Positions 1 through 5,678 of a stretch of DNA of 23,051 bases are shown in pieces (the first letter of the stretch is position 1; each line of letters begins with the position of its first letter). Location of the stretch: IMG/VR virus record IMGVR_UViG_3300042539_000438, positions 1-23,051 of that record. One strand, written 5' to 3'. Source of the DNA: a virus. The notes under the pieces were generated by a model that was not told the DNA's origin, did not search any database, and saw nothing but the letters and a program-made list of their open reading frames with translations. A program made the position numbers and the translations under genes.

Positions 1-240
1 CCTCAGTGGCCTTTATAACGCGCGGTTCGTAAGGGAGTGAGTCAAACATACTTTGTTATAGCACTTTTTTTGAATTTTAAAAATTTTATGCCGGCGTGGT
101 TTTTAAAAATTAAAAAATTTCTTGCGGTATCTGCGTATTTTTACAAGGAGATCCCTCGGCCCAGCCCCCCGTCACGCGCGCCTGCCACGCTTACGCACGG
201 TTGCGTGCGCTGCGGCTTGGTCCATGCTTGCTACGTTATA
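1..240. other. Non-coding left end, AT-rich
   Basis: I see no credible gene here. Positions 43-125 are very AT-rich and contain an exact 11-base direct repeat, ttttaaaaatt, at 75-85 and 101-111, separated by a short GC-rich patch. A weak 5-bp hairpin lies at 194-209. An open frame from 37 to 336 exists, but it has no ribosome binding site and its sequence follows base composition and the downstream tandem repeat, so I do not count it. The stretch may be part of a replication origin region or the end of the phage genome; the sequence alone does not decide. Confidence 0.5.
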
Positions 241-260
241 ACATTACAGCAACGCGCCAG

Positions 261-304
261 CGATCGGCGAGCGATCGGCGAGCGATCGGCGAGCGATCGG
301 CGAT
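261..304. repeat. Four tandem 11-bp repeats (cgatcggcgag)
   Basis: Four head-to-tail copies of the 11-base unit cgatcggcgag start at 261, 272, 283 and 294; the last differs only in its final base. Each contains the palindrome cgatcg. Eleven bases is close to one helical turn, so a protein bound to each unit would sit on one face of the DNA, as with plasmid and phage iterons. The array lies in a gene-free region next to inverted repeats and an AT-rich tract, which supports a role as an initiator or regulator binding array. The function is inference. Confidence 0.8.
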
Positions 305-328
305 TGCTTGTGCCTAAATGCCCGACCT

Positions 329-345
329 CTTGGTAGTCTACCAAG
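329..345. repeat. Palindrome cttggta-gtc-taccaag (copy 1)
   Basis: A perfect inverted repeat has 7-base arms (329-335 and 339-345) around a 3-base spacer. A second, slightly weaker copy lies at 411-427. Two copies of the same dyad in a non-coding region suggest a dimeric DNA-binding protein site, either an operator or an origin element. The XRE-type regulator at 2555-2770 is one candidate ligand, but nothing in the sequence proves it. Confidence 0.65.
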
Positions 346-410
346 ACGCCAACACGGCCGCGCTGTAGGTAAGCCTCAAATCGCCTATCAGACGTGGGCG
401 CGGCAATAGA

Positions 411-427
411 TTTGGTAGGTTACCAAG
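411..427. repeat. Palindrome ttggta-ggt-taccaa (copy 2)
   Basis: This is the second copy of the dyad at 329-345, with 6-base perfect arms (412-417 and 421-426) and the same 3-base spacer. The centres are 82 bases apart, close to eight helical turns. Confidence 0.6.
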
Positions 428-459
428 TGCAAAGAATTAACACTTACCCAAAACCTACC

Positions 460-503
460 CGCCTACCAGCGCAAAAGAGGGTGCGGTAGGCGAAAGTAGG
501 CGG
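460..503. repeat. GTAGGCG-motif cluster with 8-bp inverted repeat
   Basis: The octamer cgcctacc at 460-467 is the exact inverse of ggtaggcg at 485-492, and a related agtaggcgg follows at 495-503. Other ctacc/ggtag words occur at 335-342 and 415-420. Together they form a dense cluster of short direct and inverted motifs just upstream of the AT-rich tract. This is a common architecture for phage origins or multi-operator control regions; the exact role is inferred. Confidence 0.5.
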
Positions 504-540
504 TTTATGCGGTTTTAGACCGTCTACGAAAACGCGCCAC

Positions 541-624
541 AGTTTTACTATTATATTAGCATATTCTAATATATTACTTTTCAACCTTTTTTTATTTGTA
601 ATACAGCATATTTAGCATAACGCA
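541..624. other. AT-rich tract, possible DNA unwinding element
   Basis: About 80 bases made almost entirely of A and T, including tattatattagc, attctaatatatta and a run of T at 586-594. It contrasts sharply with the GC-rich surroundings. It follows the repeat cluster (261-503) directly, the order expected for initiator sites followed by a melting region in a replication origin. It could equally be a promoter UP-type region. Confidence 0.45.
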
Positions 625-674
625 TTGATATCCGGGCGCCTCGGTTGTTTCTTCCGCCACCTAACAAACACCTA

Positions 675-703
675 TTGACATTCGCTCTACTTGTGTCTAC
701 ATT
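675..703 (+). promoter_or_regulatory. Sigma70-type promoter for the early operon
   Basis: A perfect -35 hexamer TTGACA at 675-680 is followed after exactly 17 bases by TACATT at 698-703, which matches the -10 consensus at four of six positions. Transcription would start near 710, just ahead of the first ribosome binding site (ggag, 719-722). It is well placed to drive the + strand early operon up to the terminator at 5996-6023 using host RNA polymerase. Confidence 0.75.
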
Positions 704-713
704 ACACAAATCA

Positions 714-790
714 ACAACGGAGACAGTCCAATGCTAACAACCCTCGAAGCTTTGCAAACATTCGCCGCGTGCGGTCTGATCGCCGCTATC
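714..790 (+). repeat. 77-bp direct repeat, copy 1
   Basis: Aligned with 1231-1307, this segment differs at only two positions (751 and 752). It includes the ribosome binding site and the first 20 codons of the micro-gene at 731-796. Both differences are synonymous (gct ttg versus gcc ctg, Ala-Leu in both), which argues that the peptide is translated and under selection. Confidence 0.9.
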
Positions 791-796
791 CCGTAA
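731..796 (+). CDS. 21-residue hydrophobic peptide (copy 1)
   Basis: This tiny gene starts at ATG 731, eight bases after ggag at 719-722, and ends at TAA 794-796. The product begins MLTTLEALQTF and continues into a short hydrophobic stretch, AACGLIAAI, long enough to dip into a membrane but short for a full span. It is the first gene after the early promoter. A second gene at 1248-1331 encodes the same first 20 residues. Function is unknown; small membrane-active early peptides in phages often affect host membrane proteins or superinfection, but that is only an analogy. Coding status rests on the synonymous-only differences between the copies and on the ribosome binding site. Confidence 0.65.
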   Translation: MLTTLEALQTFAACGLIAAIP

Positions 797-822
797 CTTA
801 TCCACACAACGGAGCAAACGAC

Positions 823-909
823 ATGAACGCCTACACCATCCTGGAACTGGTCGCCGCCGCGCTTGTCGCGGCTGTCGTCTTCACGCACGCCATCCCGGCG
901 CTTATCTAA
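823..909 (+). CDS. 28-residue single-span membrane peptide
   Basis: ATG 823 follows the ribosome binding site ggag at 811-814 and the frame ends at TAA 907-909. The product starts MNAYTILELVAAAL and is hydrophobic nearly to its end, with a His-Ala-Ile-Pro segment near the C-terminus. One transmembrane helix is likely. It shares the polar start with a T-x-L-E-like motif seen in the peptides at 731-796 and 1248-1331, so the three may be distant relatives. It lies between those two copies in the same operon. No function can be assigned. Confidence 0.6.
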   Translation: MNAYTILELVAAALVAAVVFTHAIPALI

Positions 910-939
910 TCGTAACCAATCCACAGAAGGAGCAGAACA

Positions 940-1221
940 ATGAAACTAGCAGCCATCAAAGACGTGATTCGCTCGAACGGCTACGCGTGGCCGGGCGGTT
1001 ATCCAATCTATTTCGTGACCAGCGACTGCGACGCATTATCTGTCGCCGGCGCGCGTGCGCATTGGCGCGAGATAGTCGCAGCGCACTTGGCCAATGACAC
1101 GCACAGCGACTGGAATATACGACGCTGGTATATAGTCGGCGCAGACATTAACTGGGAAAACGAAATGCTCTATTGCGCCTACACCGGCGCGCGTATCGAA
1201 TCGGCTTATGGCGAATCGTAA
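940..1221 (+). CDS. Conserved-type phage small protein, unknown function
   Basis: Encodes 93 residues from ATG 940, preceded by a strong ribosome binding site (aaggag, 926-931). The protein is soluble-looking, rich in Trp and Tyr (for example WPGGYPIYFV, HWREIV, RRWYIVGADINWENE) and has no recognisable catalytic motif. The start is clear because the ribosome binding site lies eight bases upstream and the previous gene ends at 909. Similar-looking small proteins occur in early regions of proteobacterial phages and plasmids. I do not recognise a named family. It is probably an early accessory protein. Confidence 0.75.
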   Translation: MKLAAIKDVIRSNGYAWPGGYPIYFVTSDCDALSVAGARAHWREIVAAHLANDTHSDWNIRRWYIVGADINWENEMLYCAYTGARIESAYGES

Positions 1222-1230
1222 CCAATCAAC

Positions 1231-1307
1231 ACAACGGAGACAGTCCAATGCTAACAACCCTCGAAGCCCTGCAAACATTCGCCGCGTGCGGTCTGATCGC
1301 CGCTATC
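1231..1307 (+). repeat. 77-bp direct repeat, copy 2
   Basis: Second copy of 714-790, offset by 517 bases, with two synonymous differences. Immediately after the homology it contains a 12-bp in-frame tandem repeat, gccgctatcgtc, at 1299-1310 and 1311-1322, which lengthens the hydrophobic tail of the encoded peptide. Confidence 0.9.
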
Positions 1308-1331
1308 GTCGCCGCTATCGTCACGCCCTGA
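1248..1331 (+). CDS. 27-residue hydrophobic peptide (copy 2)
   Basis: ATG 1248 follows ggag at 1236-1239; the frame ends at TGA 1329-1331. The first 20 residues are identical to the peptide at 731-796. The tail is longer, carrying a repeated VAAI unit (AAIVAAIVTP) produced by a 12-bp tandem duplication, so the hydrophobic segment approaches a full membrane span. It lies between two clear genes with normal operon spacing. The role is unknown. Duplication inside a compact operon followed by lengthening of the hydrophobic part suggests the peptide matters in dose or in variant form. Confidence 0.65.
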   Translation: MLTTLEALQTFAACGLIAAIVAAIVTP

Positions 1332-1345
1332 CAGGAGTATAACAA

Positions 1346-1687
1346 ATGAACAACCCATACACTGGCACTTGCGCCGACGCCTACGCCCGCGGCTGGAACC
1401 ATGGTCACGGGCTCGCCTGCCATAACGTCCCGACGCTAGGTGAGACGGTCTGGTGCGACGCGCTAGGGCGCGTCACTGTGGACGCGGACAACCTCCGCGA
1501 AGTGCATCAGGCATTCTGTTACGACGCAGAGTCTAACTCGCGCTCTTACTCTCCATTTGAGTTTACGGCGCATGAGTTTAATGAATCCGACGAATCGGAG
1601 GCGTTATGGGAAGCTTTTGACCACGGCGTAAGCGACGCCATCGAAGCGGACCTGGCGACCTACACTGACGAAGATTATGGAGTCTAA
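1346..1687 (+). CDS. Acidic early protein, unknown function
   Basis: Encodes 113 residues starting at ATG 1346 with ribosome binding site aggag at 1332-1336. The N-terminus (NPYTGTCADAYARGWNHGHG) is polar and aromatic. The C-terminal half is strongly acidic with repeated Asp-Glu clusters (ESDESEALWEAF, ATYTDEDYGV). No enzymatic motif or membrane segment is visible. It ends two bases before the next gene. Acidic small phage proteins can act as DNA mimics or bind host proteins, but nothing here establishes that. Function unknown. Confidence 0.75.
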   Translation: MNNPYTGTCADAYARGWNHGHGLACHNVPTLGETVWCDALGRVTVDADNLREVHQAFCYDAESNSRSYSPFEFTAHEFNESDESEALWEAFDHGVSDAIEADLATYTDEDYGV

Positions 1688-1689
1688 CC

Positions 1690-1992
1690 ATGGAACTGGA
1701 ATACATCGTAACGCTACACCGTGAAGGCCAAGCAGTGTGGCGCGCGCGCATCCCTGCTAAACAGTGCGGGCTCGTGGGCGACTACCACAACGGCTTGCCG
1801 TATCAGCCGGACGCGGAGGCGCTTGTGAAGGCGCTCCCGCACTCGCACAAGAAGGCGTTCGAGCGGGCGCTAGGATGGTGGCAGTCTCACTTCCCAGGCT
1901 CACGCCCGGTCCCGCTGAAGTGCGAATTAACGTCCACCAAAGGCTACGGGATAGGCGTGCTGTTCGCCACGCCCGACTGGCCGGTTGTGTAA
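1690..1992 (+). CDS. Hypothetical early protein (100 aa)
   Basis: Starts at ATG 1690, two bases after the previous stop; the ribosome binding site (ggag, 1679-1682) lies within the end of the upstream gene, implying translational coupling. The protein begins MELEYIVTLHREGQAVWRARIPA, resembling a compact beta-rich fold, then has a Pro- and Trp-containing middle (ERALGWWQSHFPGSRPVPLKCELT). It has no known motif, signal peptide or membrane helix. An alternative frame over the same DNA (1764-2036) lacks a ribosome binding site and I regard it as a shadow. Confidence 0.7.
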   Translation: MELEYIVTLHREGQAVWRARIPAKQCGLVGDYHNGLPYQPDAEALVKALPHSHKKAFERALGWWQSHFPGSRPVPLKCELTSTKGYGIGVLFATPDWPVV

Positions 1993-2025
1993 TCTGGGTA
2001 ACAAACACACAAAGGAACGACGACA

Positions 2026-2550
2026 ATGGACGATAGATTGAAAGAAACCGGCCGCAGCGCATATGCGTCCATCTCGCAGATGGTGGCGGCGCTAGAGGTT
2101 GACTATGATCGGCTTATGGAGCTCCGAGAGGAGCGCCAGGCGTTGCTCGACATGATTGCGGACGCTGAATCGCACGAGAAAGCCGACGCGCGCGCCGAAC
2201 TTGCCCAGTGGGACGAAGAGAACAAAGACGAACTGGACGAATTAAGCGCCGACGCCGGCGAGTGTGTAAGCTTGGAAGAGGCGCAAACGCGAATCCAGGA
2301 AGACGCGCTATTAATCGAAGTCCGCAGCGGGTGGTGCGCGCTGGGCGACACGCTAGAGGCGGGGGAATTTAGCATTCTGCTAACCACGGGAGGCCCGGCC
2401 GTGTGGATTCGCGGCGAGCTAGACGACAACCGCGAGCCTTCCCGCGCATGGTTAGAGGTTCAGGACTGGGGGACGCCTTGGACGCGCTACTATGACGCCT
2501 CGCAAGAGGTGCTGCTCGCCTATGCGCGTTGTTTCTATTTCGGAGAGTGA
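2026..2550 (+). CDS. Conserved phage protein, coiled coil plus C-terminal domain
   Basis: Encodes 174 residues from ATG 2026 with ribosome binding site aagga at 2010-2014. Residues about 20-75 form a charged, heptad-like helix (VDYDRLMELREERQALLDMIADAESHEKADARAELAQWDEE). The C-terminal half (about 95-174) is a compact Trp-rich domain containing EVRSGWCALGDTLEAGEFSI and RAWLEVQDWGTPW. I recall similar sequences from proteobacterial phages and prophages annotated as hypothetical, but I cannot name a family. It overlaps nothing and sits directly before the XRE regulator, whose ribosome binding site lies at its 3' end. Confidence 0.8.
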   Translation: MDDRLKETGRSAYASISQMVAALEVDYDRLMELREERQALLDMIADAESHEKADARAELAQWDEENKDELDELSADAGECVSLEEAQTRIQEDALLIEVRSGWCALGDTLEAGEFSILLTTGGPAVWIRGELDDNREPSRAWLEVQDWGTPWTRYYDASQEVLLAYARCFYFGE

Positions 2551-2554
2551 GCTA

Positions 2555-2770
2555 ATGTCAAAATACAAGCCAATGCCGATAGCCGTGGCGCTACGCCAGC
2601 GCCGCAAGCAGCTACGGCTGTCACAAGCCGTAGTCGCAGAGAAGGCCGGTTACAACGCCAACGCCATATGGGCGTGGGAGACAGGATACTGCAAACCGTC
2701 GATCCCGCGCCTAATGGACTGGTGCGGGGCTCTTGGGCTCGAGCTAACAGTAAAGGTGAAAGATGGATAA
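2555..2770 (+). CDS. XRE-family helix-turn-helix regulator
   Basis: Encodes 71 residues with a Cro/CI-type DNA-binding fold: an RQRRKQLRLSQAVVAEKAGYN helix-turn-helix (about residues 14-34), then AIWAWETGYCKPSIPRLMDWCGALG, the usual third-to-fifth helices. It is a minimal XRE protein with no extra domain, so it probably binds DNA as a dimer and represses or modulates transcription. I chose ATG 2555 because ribosome binding site ggag (2542-2545) precedes it and the upstream in-frame start at 2492 lies deep in the preceding gene. Possible targets are the palindromes at 329-345 and 411-427 or the early promoter at 675-703. Its mid-operon position would allow autoregulation. Confidence 0.85.
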   Translation: MSKYKPMPIAVALRQRRKQLRLSQAVVAEKAGYNANAIWAWETGYCKPSIPRLMDWCGALGLELTVKVKDG

Positions 2771-2987
2771 CCCCCGCGAAATATTGAGCGACTCACTAGT
2801 GAAGCAAATCGCCCGCTTGCGGTCAGACCTGGAAGCCGAACGCGCTTGGACGAAGGCGCATGTCATCCTAGCCGAGCAATTGGTCGACATTACGAAAGAG
2901 CTAAAGCTAAAGTATTACGATGCCGAGCGCCGACTGAAGCTCAAAGACGAACTGATTCGCAAGCTAACGAACGAGGCGACGCAATGA
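2763..2987 (+). CDS. Small coiled-coil protein
   Basis: Encodes 74 residues from ATG 2763, overlapping the end of the XRE gene by eight bases, with an aaggtg ribosome binding site at 2753-2758. It is almost wholly predicted helix with heptad spacing of hydrophobics (SLVKQIARLRSDLEAE, LVDITKELKLKYYDAERRLKLKDELIRKL). No enzymatic motif. Close coupling to the regulator suggests co-expression; it may act as an oligomerisation or partner protein. Function unknown. Confidence 0.7.
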   Translation: MDNPREILSDSLVKQIARLRSDLEAERAWTKAHVILAEQLVDITKELKLKYYDAERRLKLKDELIRKLTNEATQ

Positions 2988-3145
2988 TCGACCTGGAAAT
3001 GGACACGCGGGCGCTAGAGGCCCTGCTAGACTACCTGGCGCTACAGCCCCGGCCGGGGCTTGTAGACGAAGCCTATAAGGCCCTACGCGAGGCGCATGAC
3101 AACGCCGCGGAAGATTACTGGGTGGGAGTGTGGAATGGAAACTGA
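2984..3145 (+). CDS. Small protein (53 aa), unknown function
   Basis: ATG 2984 overlaps the previous stop in an ATGA arrangement and is served by gagg at 2973-2976. The product starts MIDLEMDTRALEALLDYLAL and continues with an amphipathic helix (LVDEAYKALREAHDNAAEDYWVG). A longer reading of the same frame from 2846 has no support and would overlap most of the preceding gene. No family recognised. Confidence 0.65.
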   Translation: MIDLEMDTRALEALLDYLALQPRPGLVDEAYKALREAHDNAAEDYWVGVWNGN

Positions 3146-3428
3146 ATATTTCTTCGACGAATTGCAAATCCTGCCCGGCGCATGTCTGTTTGCGTCCGGC
3201 ACGGCAACCGTCGCCTATGAGATAGGCGAGCCCGAGCCCGATGTCGGGATCATGTCGCGCTACGTTGAGGCCATCGAAGTGCTGTCTATCGAACTGGACC
3301 CTTACGAGTTCGACGACAAGGGCGTTGTACTGGCCAAGTCTGATCCGCTCTACGGCTTGATAGAGGCGGCGCTGCACAAGGGCGATAGACTCCGCGAGCA
3401 TTGTATTCAAGACCAGGAGGCATGGTGA
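3135..3428 (+). CDS. Hypothetical early protein (97 aa)
   Basis: ATG 3135, preceded at six bases by gggag (3124-3128), overlaps the end of the previous gene by 11 bases. The product (METEYFFDELQILPGACLF onward) is acidic, with a repeated Glu-Pro-Glu-Pro-Asp patch near residue 32 and no membrane segment or known motif. An earlier in-frame start at 3096 would lengthen the overlap and lacks a good ribosome binding site. Function unknown. Confidence 0.65.
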   Translation: METEYFFDELQILPGACLFASGTATVAYEIGEPEPDVGIMSRYVEAIEVLSIELDPYEFDDKGVVLAKSDPLYGLIEAALHKGDRLREHCIQDQEAW

Positions 3429-3808
3429 TGGATTCTAAAACGCTAACCGCCCTGAAATCCTCGATCGAACACTGGCGAGAGAACGAAGCAGCACTCAGCA
3501 CTGACGATGCGTCAACCAGCTGCAGAAGCTGTGCGCTGTGCCGTATGTTCCACACTGATCGCACGGACACTTGCAAAGGCTGTCCTGTTGCGGAGGCGAC
3601 TGGAAGCATTCTTTGCGAAAGTTCGCCATACGATGACGCGAACGAAGCCTACCAATATTGGTGTGAAGTAGAAGACTGGGGCATGCGGGACTACATACAT
3701 TGGCTGGCCTCCACAAGTCACAAGTTCATTGAGAACTGGCGCGCCCGTGAGAAATTCCTTCTCGCTGCCCGCGACGAACGCCAATTTTTGGAGAGCCTGC
3801 TGCCATGA
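3428..3808 (+). CDS. Cys-rich, zinc-binding-like early protein
   Basis: Encodes 126 residues. ATG 3428 is chosen because aggagg at 3415-3420 is seven bases upstream; ATG 3422 would be only one base away. A Cys cluster near residues 32-62 (SCRSCALCRMFH, then DTCKGCPVAEATG and a later Cys) has paired CxxC spacing typical of a structural zinc site. Early phage proteins with a similar SxxHW...CxxC...CxGCPV layout exist, usually annotated as hypothetical. The rest is helical and Trp-rich (WCEVEDWGMRDYIHWL). It may bind nucleic acid or a host protein; neither is shown. Confidence 0.75.
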   Translation: MDSKTLTALKSSIEHWRENEAALSTDDASTSCRSCALCRMFHTDRTDTCKGCPVAEATGSILCESSPYDDANEAYQYWCEVEDWGMRDYIHWLASTSHKFIENWRAREKFLLAARDERQFLESLLP

Positions 3809-4554
3809 GTGACGACATTGTAGAGCGGCTGCGCGAACTCGCATCCAACTTGTCAGAAGCGTATCCTGACTATGCAGAAGCCGCCGACGAAGTCACCCGA
3901 CTCCGCGCCGACCTCGCCGCAGCGCAGGATCACCGAATTGATACAGACAAGTGGTTGGCAACCGAAAAATCTAGGTCGGGAAAACTCGAAGCCGAGAACG
4001 CCCGTCTCCGCGCCGAACTCGCCGCCGAGCGCGAGCGAGTGGAAGCAGCGACGCATTACGCCACACAGATAACCGTGTGGACAGTCGAGACGTTTTTTGA
4101 GCCTGATAAAACGGGCTGGAAGCCCCTGACTGAATTGCTTGGCGTATTGAGCCAGCTAGACAATGCGCTTGTCGGCGTCAGAGAGAAGCGGGACAAGCTG
4201 CGCGAGGCGCTGGTGAAGGCGCGGGGGCTTGTAAGCGGGGCGTTCGTTAATCGTCGCTTGGATCACGACGTAGCGATATTCCAACATTCGGCAGTTATGG
4301 AAGCCATCGCCGCCATCGCCGCCGCTAATGCGCGAGCAGCCGACGCCGAGCGCGAGTTCCAGCGATACATCAGAGAACTCGACAAATGCACCGAGCGTGC
4401 CGAAGCAGCCGAAGCGCGCGAGCGGGAGGCGGCGGAGTTGCTGAAGGAGGCGCGCGAATATGTGCGCGAGGTTGCGGCTGTCACGCTGGATGAGGAGGAT
4501 TGCGAATGGCTCGCCCGCATCGACGCTTTTCTGAAAGGAGACGGGGATGAGTGA
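3805..4554 (+). CDS. Long coiled-coil early protein (249 aa)
   Basis: ATG 3805 overlaps the previous stop (ATGA). Nearly the whole protein is predicted helix with Ala/Glu/Arg heptads: VTRLRADLAAAQ (about residues 30-41), ENARLRAELAAERERVEAA (about 64-82), then a less regular middle with WTVETFFEPDKTGWKPLTEL (about 91-110), and a C-terminal coiled coil (EREFQRYIRELDKC, REREAAELLKEAREYVREV). The N-terminal MSDDIVERLRELASN and the RLRAELA cassette recur in the next two genes, indicating a family spread by local duplication. It probably dimerises; no catalytic residues are visible. Function unknown. Confidence 0.75.
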   Translation: MSDDIVERLRELASNLSEAYPDYAEAADEVTRLRADLAAAQDHRIDTDKWLATEKSRSGKLEAENARLRAELAAERERVEAATHYATQITVWTVETFFEPDKTGWKPLTELLGVLSQLDNALVGVREKRDKLREALVKARGLVSGAFVNRRLDHDVAIFQHSAVMEAIAAIAAANARAADAEREFQRYIRELDKCTERAEAAEAREREAAELLKEAREYVREVAAVTLDEEDCEWLARIDAFLKGDGDE

Positions 4555-4834
4555 GAACGCCGCAGATATGCTTGAGCGCCTTGGGACAGACGCTGTTCTA
4601 TGGGCGAAGGAATTTCGGAAGACGGCTATTCGTCTCGGCTATTCCGACATGGATGAAGGTTGGCTTATTGGGTGGTTTGCCAACGCCATCGAGCGTTGCG
4701 ATGTCGTGCGCTGCAACCCGCTCCGCGCCGAACTCGCCGAGGCCAAAATTGAAATCGAGAGACAGCGAGCGCGCGTCATCAAGTGGGTAAACGCGGCAAT
4801 GCGTAACGAGGAATATGACGATGACGGACGATAG
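4547..4834 (+). CDS. Small coiled-coil early protein (95 aa)
   Basis: ATG 4547 lies eight bases inside the 3' end of the previous gene; aaaggag at 4534-4540 is the ribosome binding site. The N-terminal half (ERLGTDAVLWAKEFRKTAIR, then LGYSDMDEGWLIGWFANAIE) looks like a compact helical domain that I believe recurs in alphaproteobacterial phages and prophages, generally unnamed. The C-terminal half is the NPLRAELAEAKIEIERQRARV coiled coil, whose DNA (4721-4739) is identical over 19 bases to part of the preceding gene (4006-4024). No function assigned. Confidence 0.75.
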   Translation: MSENAADMLERLGTDAVLWAKEFRKTAIRLGYSDMDEGWLIGWFANAIERCDVVRCNPLRAELAEAKIEIERQRARVIKWVNAAMRNEEYDDDGR

Positions 4835-5084
4835 AATTGTGAGAATGCTGCGCGTCAGCGAGAGCGATCCTGTGCAGCAGGAAGCAGCCGACGAAATCGA
4901 GCGCCTAATCGCCGAACTCGCCACAGAAAAAGAAGTATCTGCGTCTAGGCAGAAGCTAATCTTTGCTGGATTGGCCGAGCGCCTAATCGCCGAACTAGCC
5001 GCCACCCGCGCTGCGCTTCAATACGCCCGCAATTTGATCGGCCCTGACGAGATAATAGACGCCGCACTGAAAGGAAATGAGTGA
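4821..5084 (+). CDS. Coiled-coil early protein with internal repeat (87 aa)
   Basis: I chose ATG 4821 over ATG 4815 because gagg at 4808-4811 gives nine-base spacing to 4821 but only three to 4815. The start (MTDDRIVRMLRVSESDPVQ) resembles the other coiled-coil proteins of this operon. The body contains EIERLIAELA and ERLIAELA, encoded by an exact 20-base direct repeat (4899-4918 and 4977-4996) exactly 26 codons apart. It is probably an oligomerising helix protein. Function unknown. Confidence 0.65.
   Translation: MTDDRIVRMLRVSESDPVQQEAADEIERLIAELATEKEVSASRQKLIFAGLAERLIAELAATRAALQYARNLIGPDEIIDAALKGNE
4899..4996 (+). repeat. In-gene 20-bp direct repeat pair
   Basis: Two identical 20-base copies (4899-4918 and 4977-4996) lie 78 bases apart, in the same reading frame, each encoding ERLIAEL. 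The spacing is a multiple of three, so the repeat looks like an in-frame duplication of a coiled-coil cassette. Confidence 0.8.
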
Positions 5085-5266
5085 TGGGGAAGATGAAAGT
5101 GCTTTGGGAAGAACTATCGAACCTGCGCGAGGTTGTGCGCTTGCTGTCAGACGACGCCTTGCAGCTTATGCTGGACGCCGACTCGGACCCATACCGCGGC
5201 GCAGTCATACAGGCGGAGATACAGCGCCGGGAAGAGGAGAACGCCCGTGTGGAAGGTCACGCCTAG
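5084..5266 (+). CDS. Small acidic helical protein (60 aa)
   Basis: ATG 5084 overlaps the previous stop (TGATG) and follows aagga at 5071-5075 with eight-base spacing; GTG 5081 is a less likely alternative. The product (MGKMKVLWEELSNLREVVRL onward) is helical and charged, with LMLDADSDPYRGAVIQAEIQRREEE in its second half. No family recognised. The next gene starts inside its 3' end at 5247. Confidence 0.65.
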   Translation: MGKMKVLWEELSNLREVVRLLSDDALQLMLDADSDPYRGAVIQAEIQRREEENARVEGHA

Positions 5267-5678
5267 TCAAGTCACTTGGAATGTAGAGAGCCGGTCTATC
5301 ACTATCCACGGCCTTAATGGCAAGCCGTGGGCGCGCATCCACCTGCCCTTGGCCGATGATCGCGCCATCATAACGGCCGGCTATGCCCTAAACTTTGCAA
5401 CGAAAGAGCCCGAAAATGCGAGACGAAACGCCGCCCACCATCCACGCAGAACGGATGGAGCAACAACGCCAGATTCGGAAGATGGTAGAAGAGGCCGCAA
5501 AGGCGCTTCACACGACGCCCGACGCCCTGATCTGTCACGACCGAACGTCGTGGAAAGTGTCAGTGCGAGACGAGATAATGTGGCGCGCCAGGCGGGAGCT
5601 AAAAGCAAGCTATCCGACGATAGCGGGCGTCTTCCGGTACAATCACACGGCGGTCATGGCGGCGGTGAGGCGATATGA
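5247..5678 (+). CDS. Hypothetical protein with dual-coded C-terminal half
   Basis: GTG 5247 has an excellent ribosome binding site (gaggag, 5234-5239, seven bases upstream). The first 56 or so residues (WKVTPSQVTWNVESRSITIH, then GLNGKPWARIHLPLADDRAI) look like a real compact beta-rich domain. From about residue 57 the frame overlaps the DnaA-like gene at 5416-5688 for 263 bases. There the product becomes Arg/Gly/Asp/Ser-rich and disordered-looking, as expected for a frame read across another gene. Either the short domain acquired a long tail when its stop was lost, or only the N-terminal part matters. Function unknown. Confidence 0.5.
   Translation: MWKVTPSQVTWNVESRSITIHGLNGKPWARIHLPLADDRAIITAGYALNFATKEPENARRNAAHHPRRTDGATTPDSEDGRRGRKGASHDARRPDLSRPNVVESVSARRDNVARQAGAKSKLSDDSGRLPVQSHGGHGGGEAI

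Noticed and set aside
217-242. Promoter with TATAAC at 237-242
   Set aside because: The only -35-like word (TTGGTC, 217-222) is 14 bases away, too close; no gene follows within several hundred bases.
261-304. Possible CRISPR array
   Set aside because: The 11-bp units are head-to-tail with no spacers and are far too short.
37-336. 99-codon + strand open frame at the left end
   Set aside because: No ribosome binding site, spans the AT-rich tract and the tandem repeat, and the translated sequence tracks base composition.
1-690. tRNA or integrase attachment site at the left end
   Set aside because: No cloverleaf-like fold or anticodon arm could be found, and no integrase gene is present in the window.
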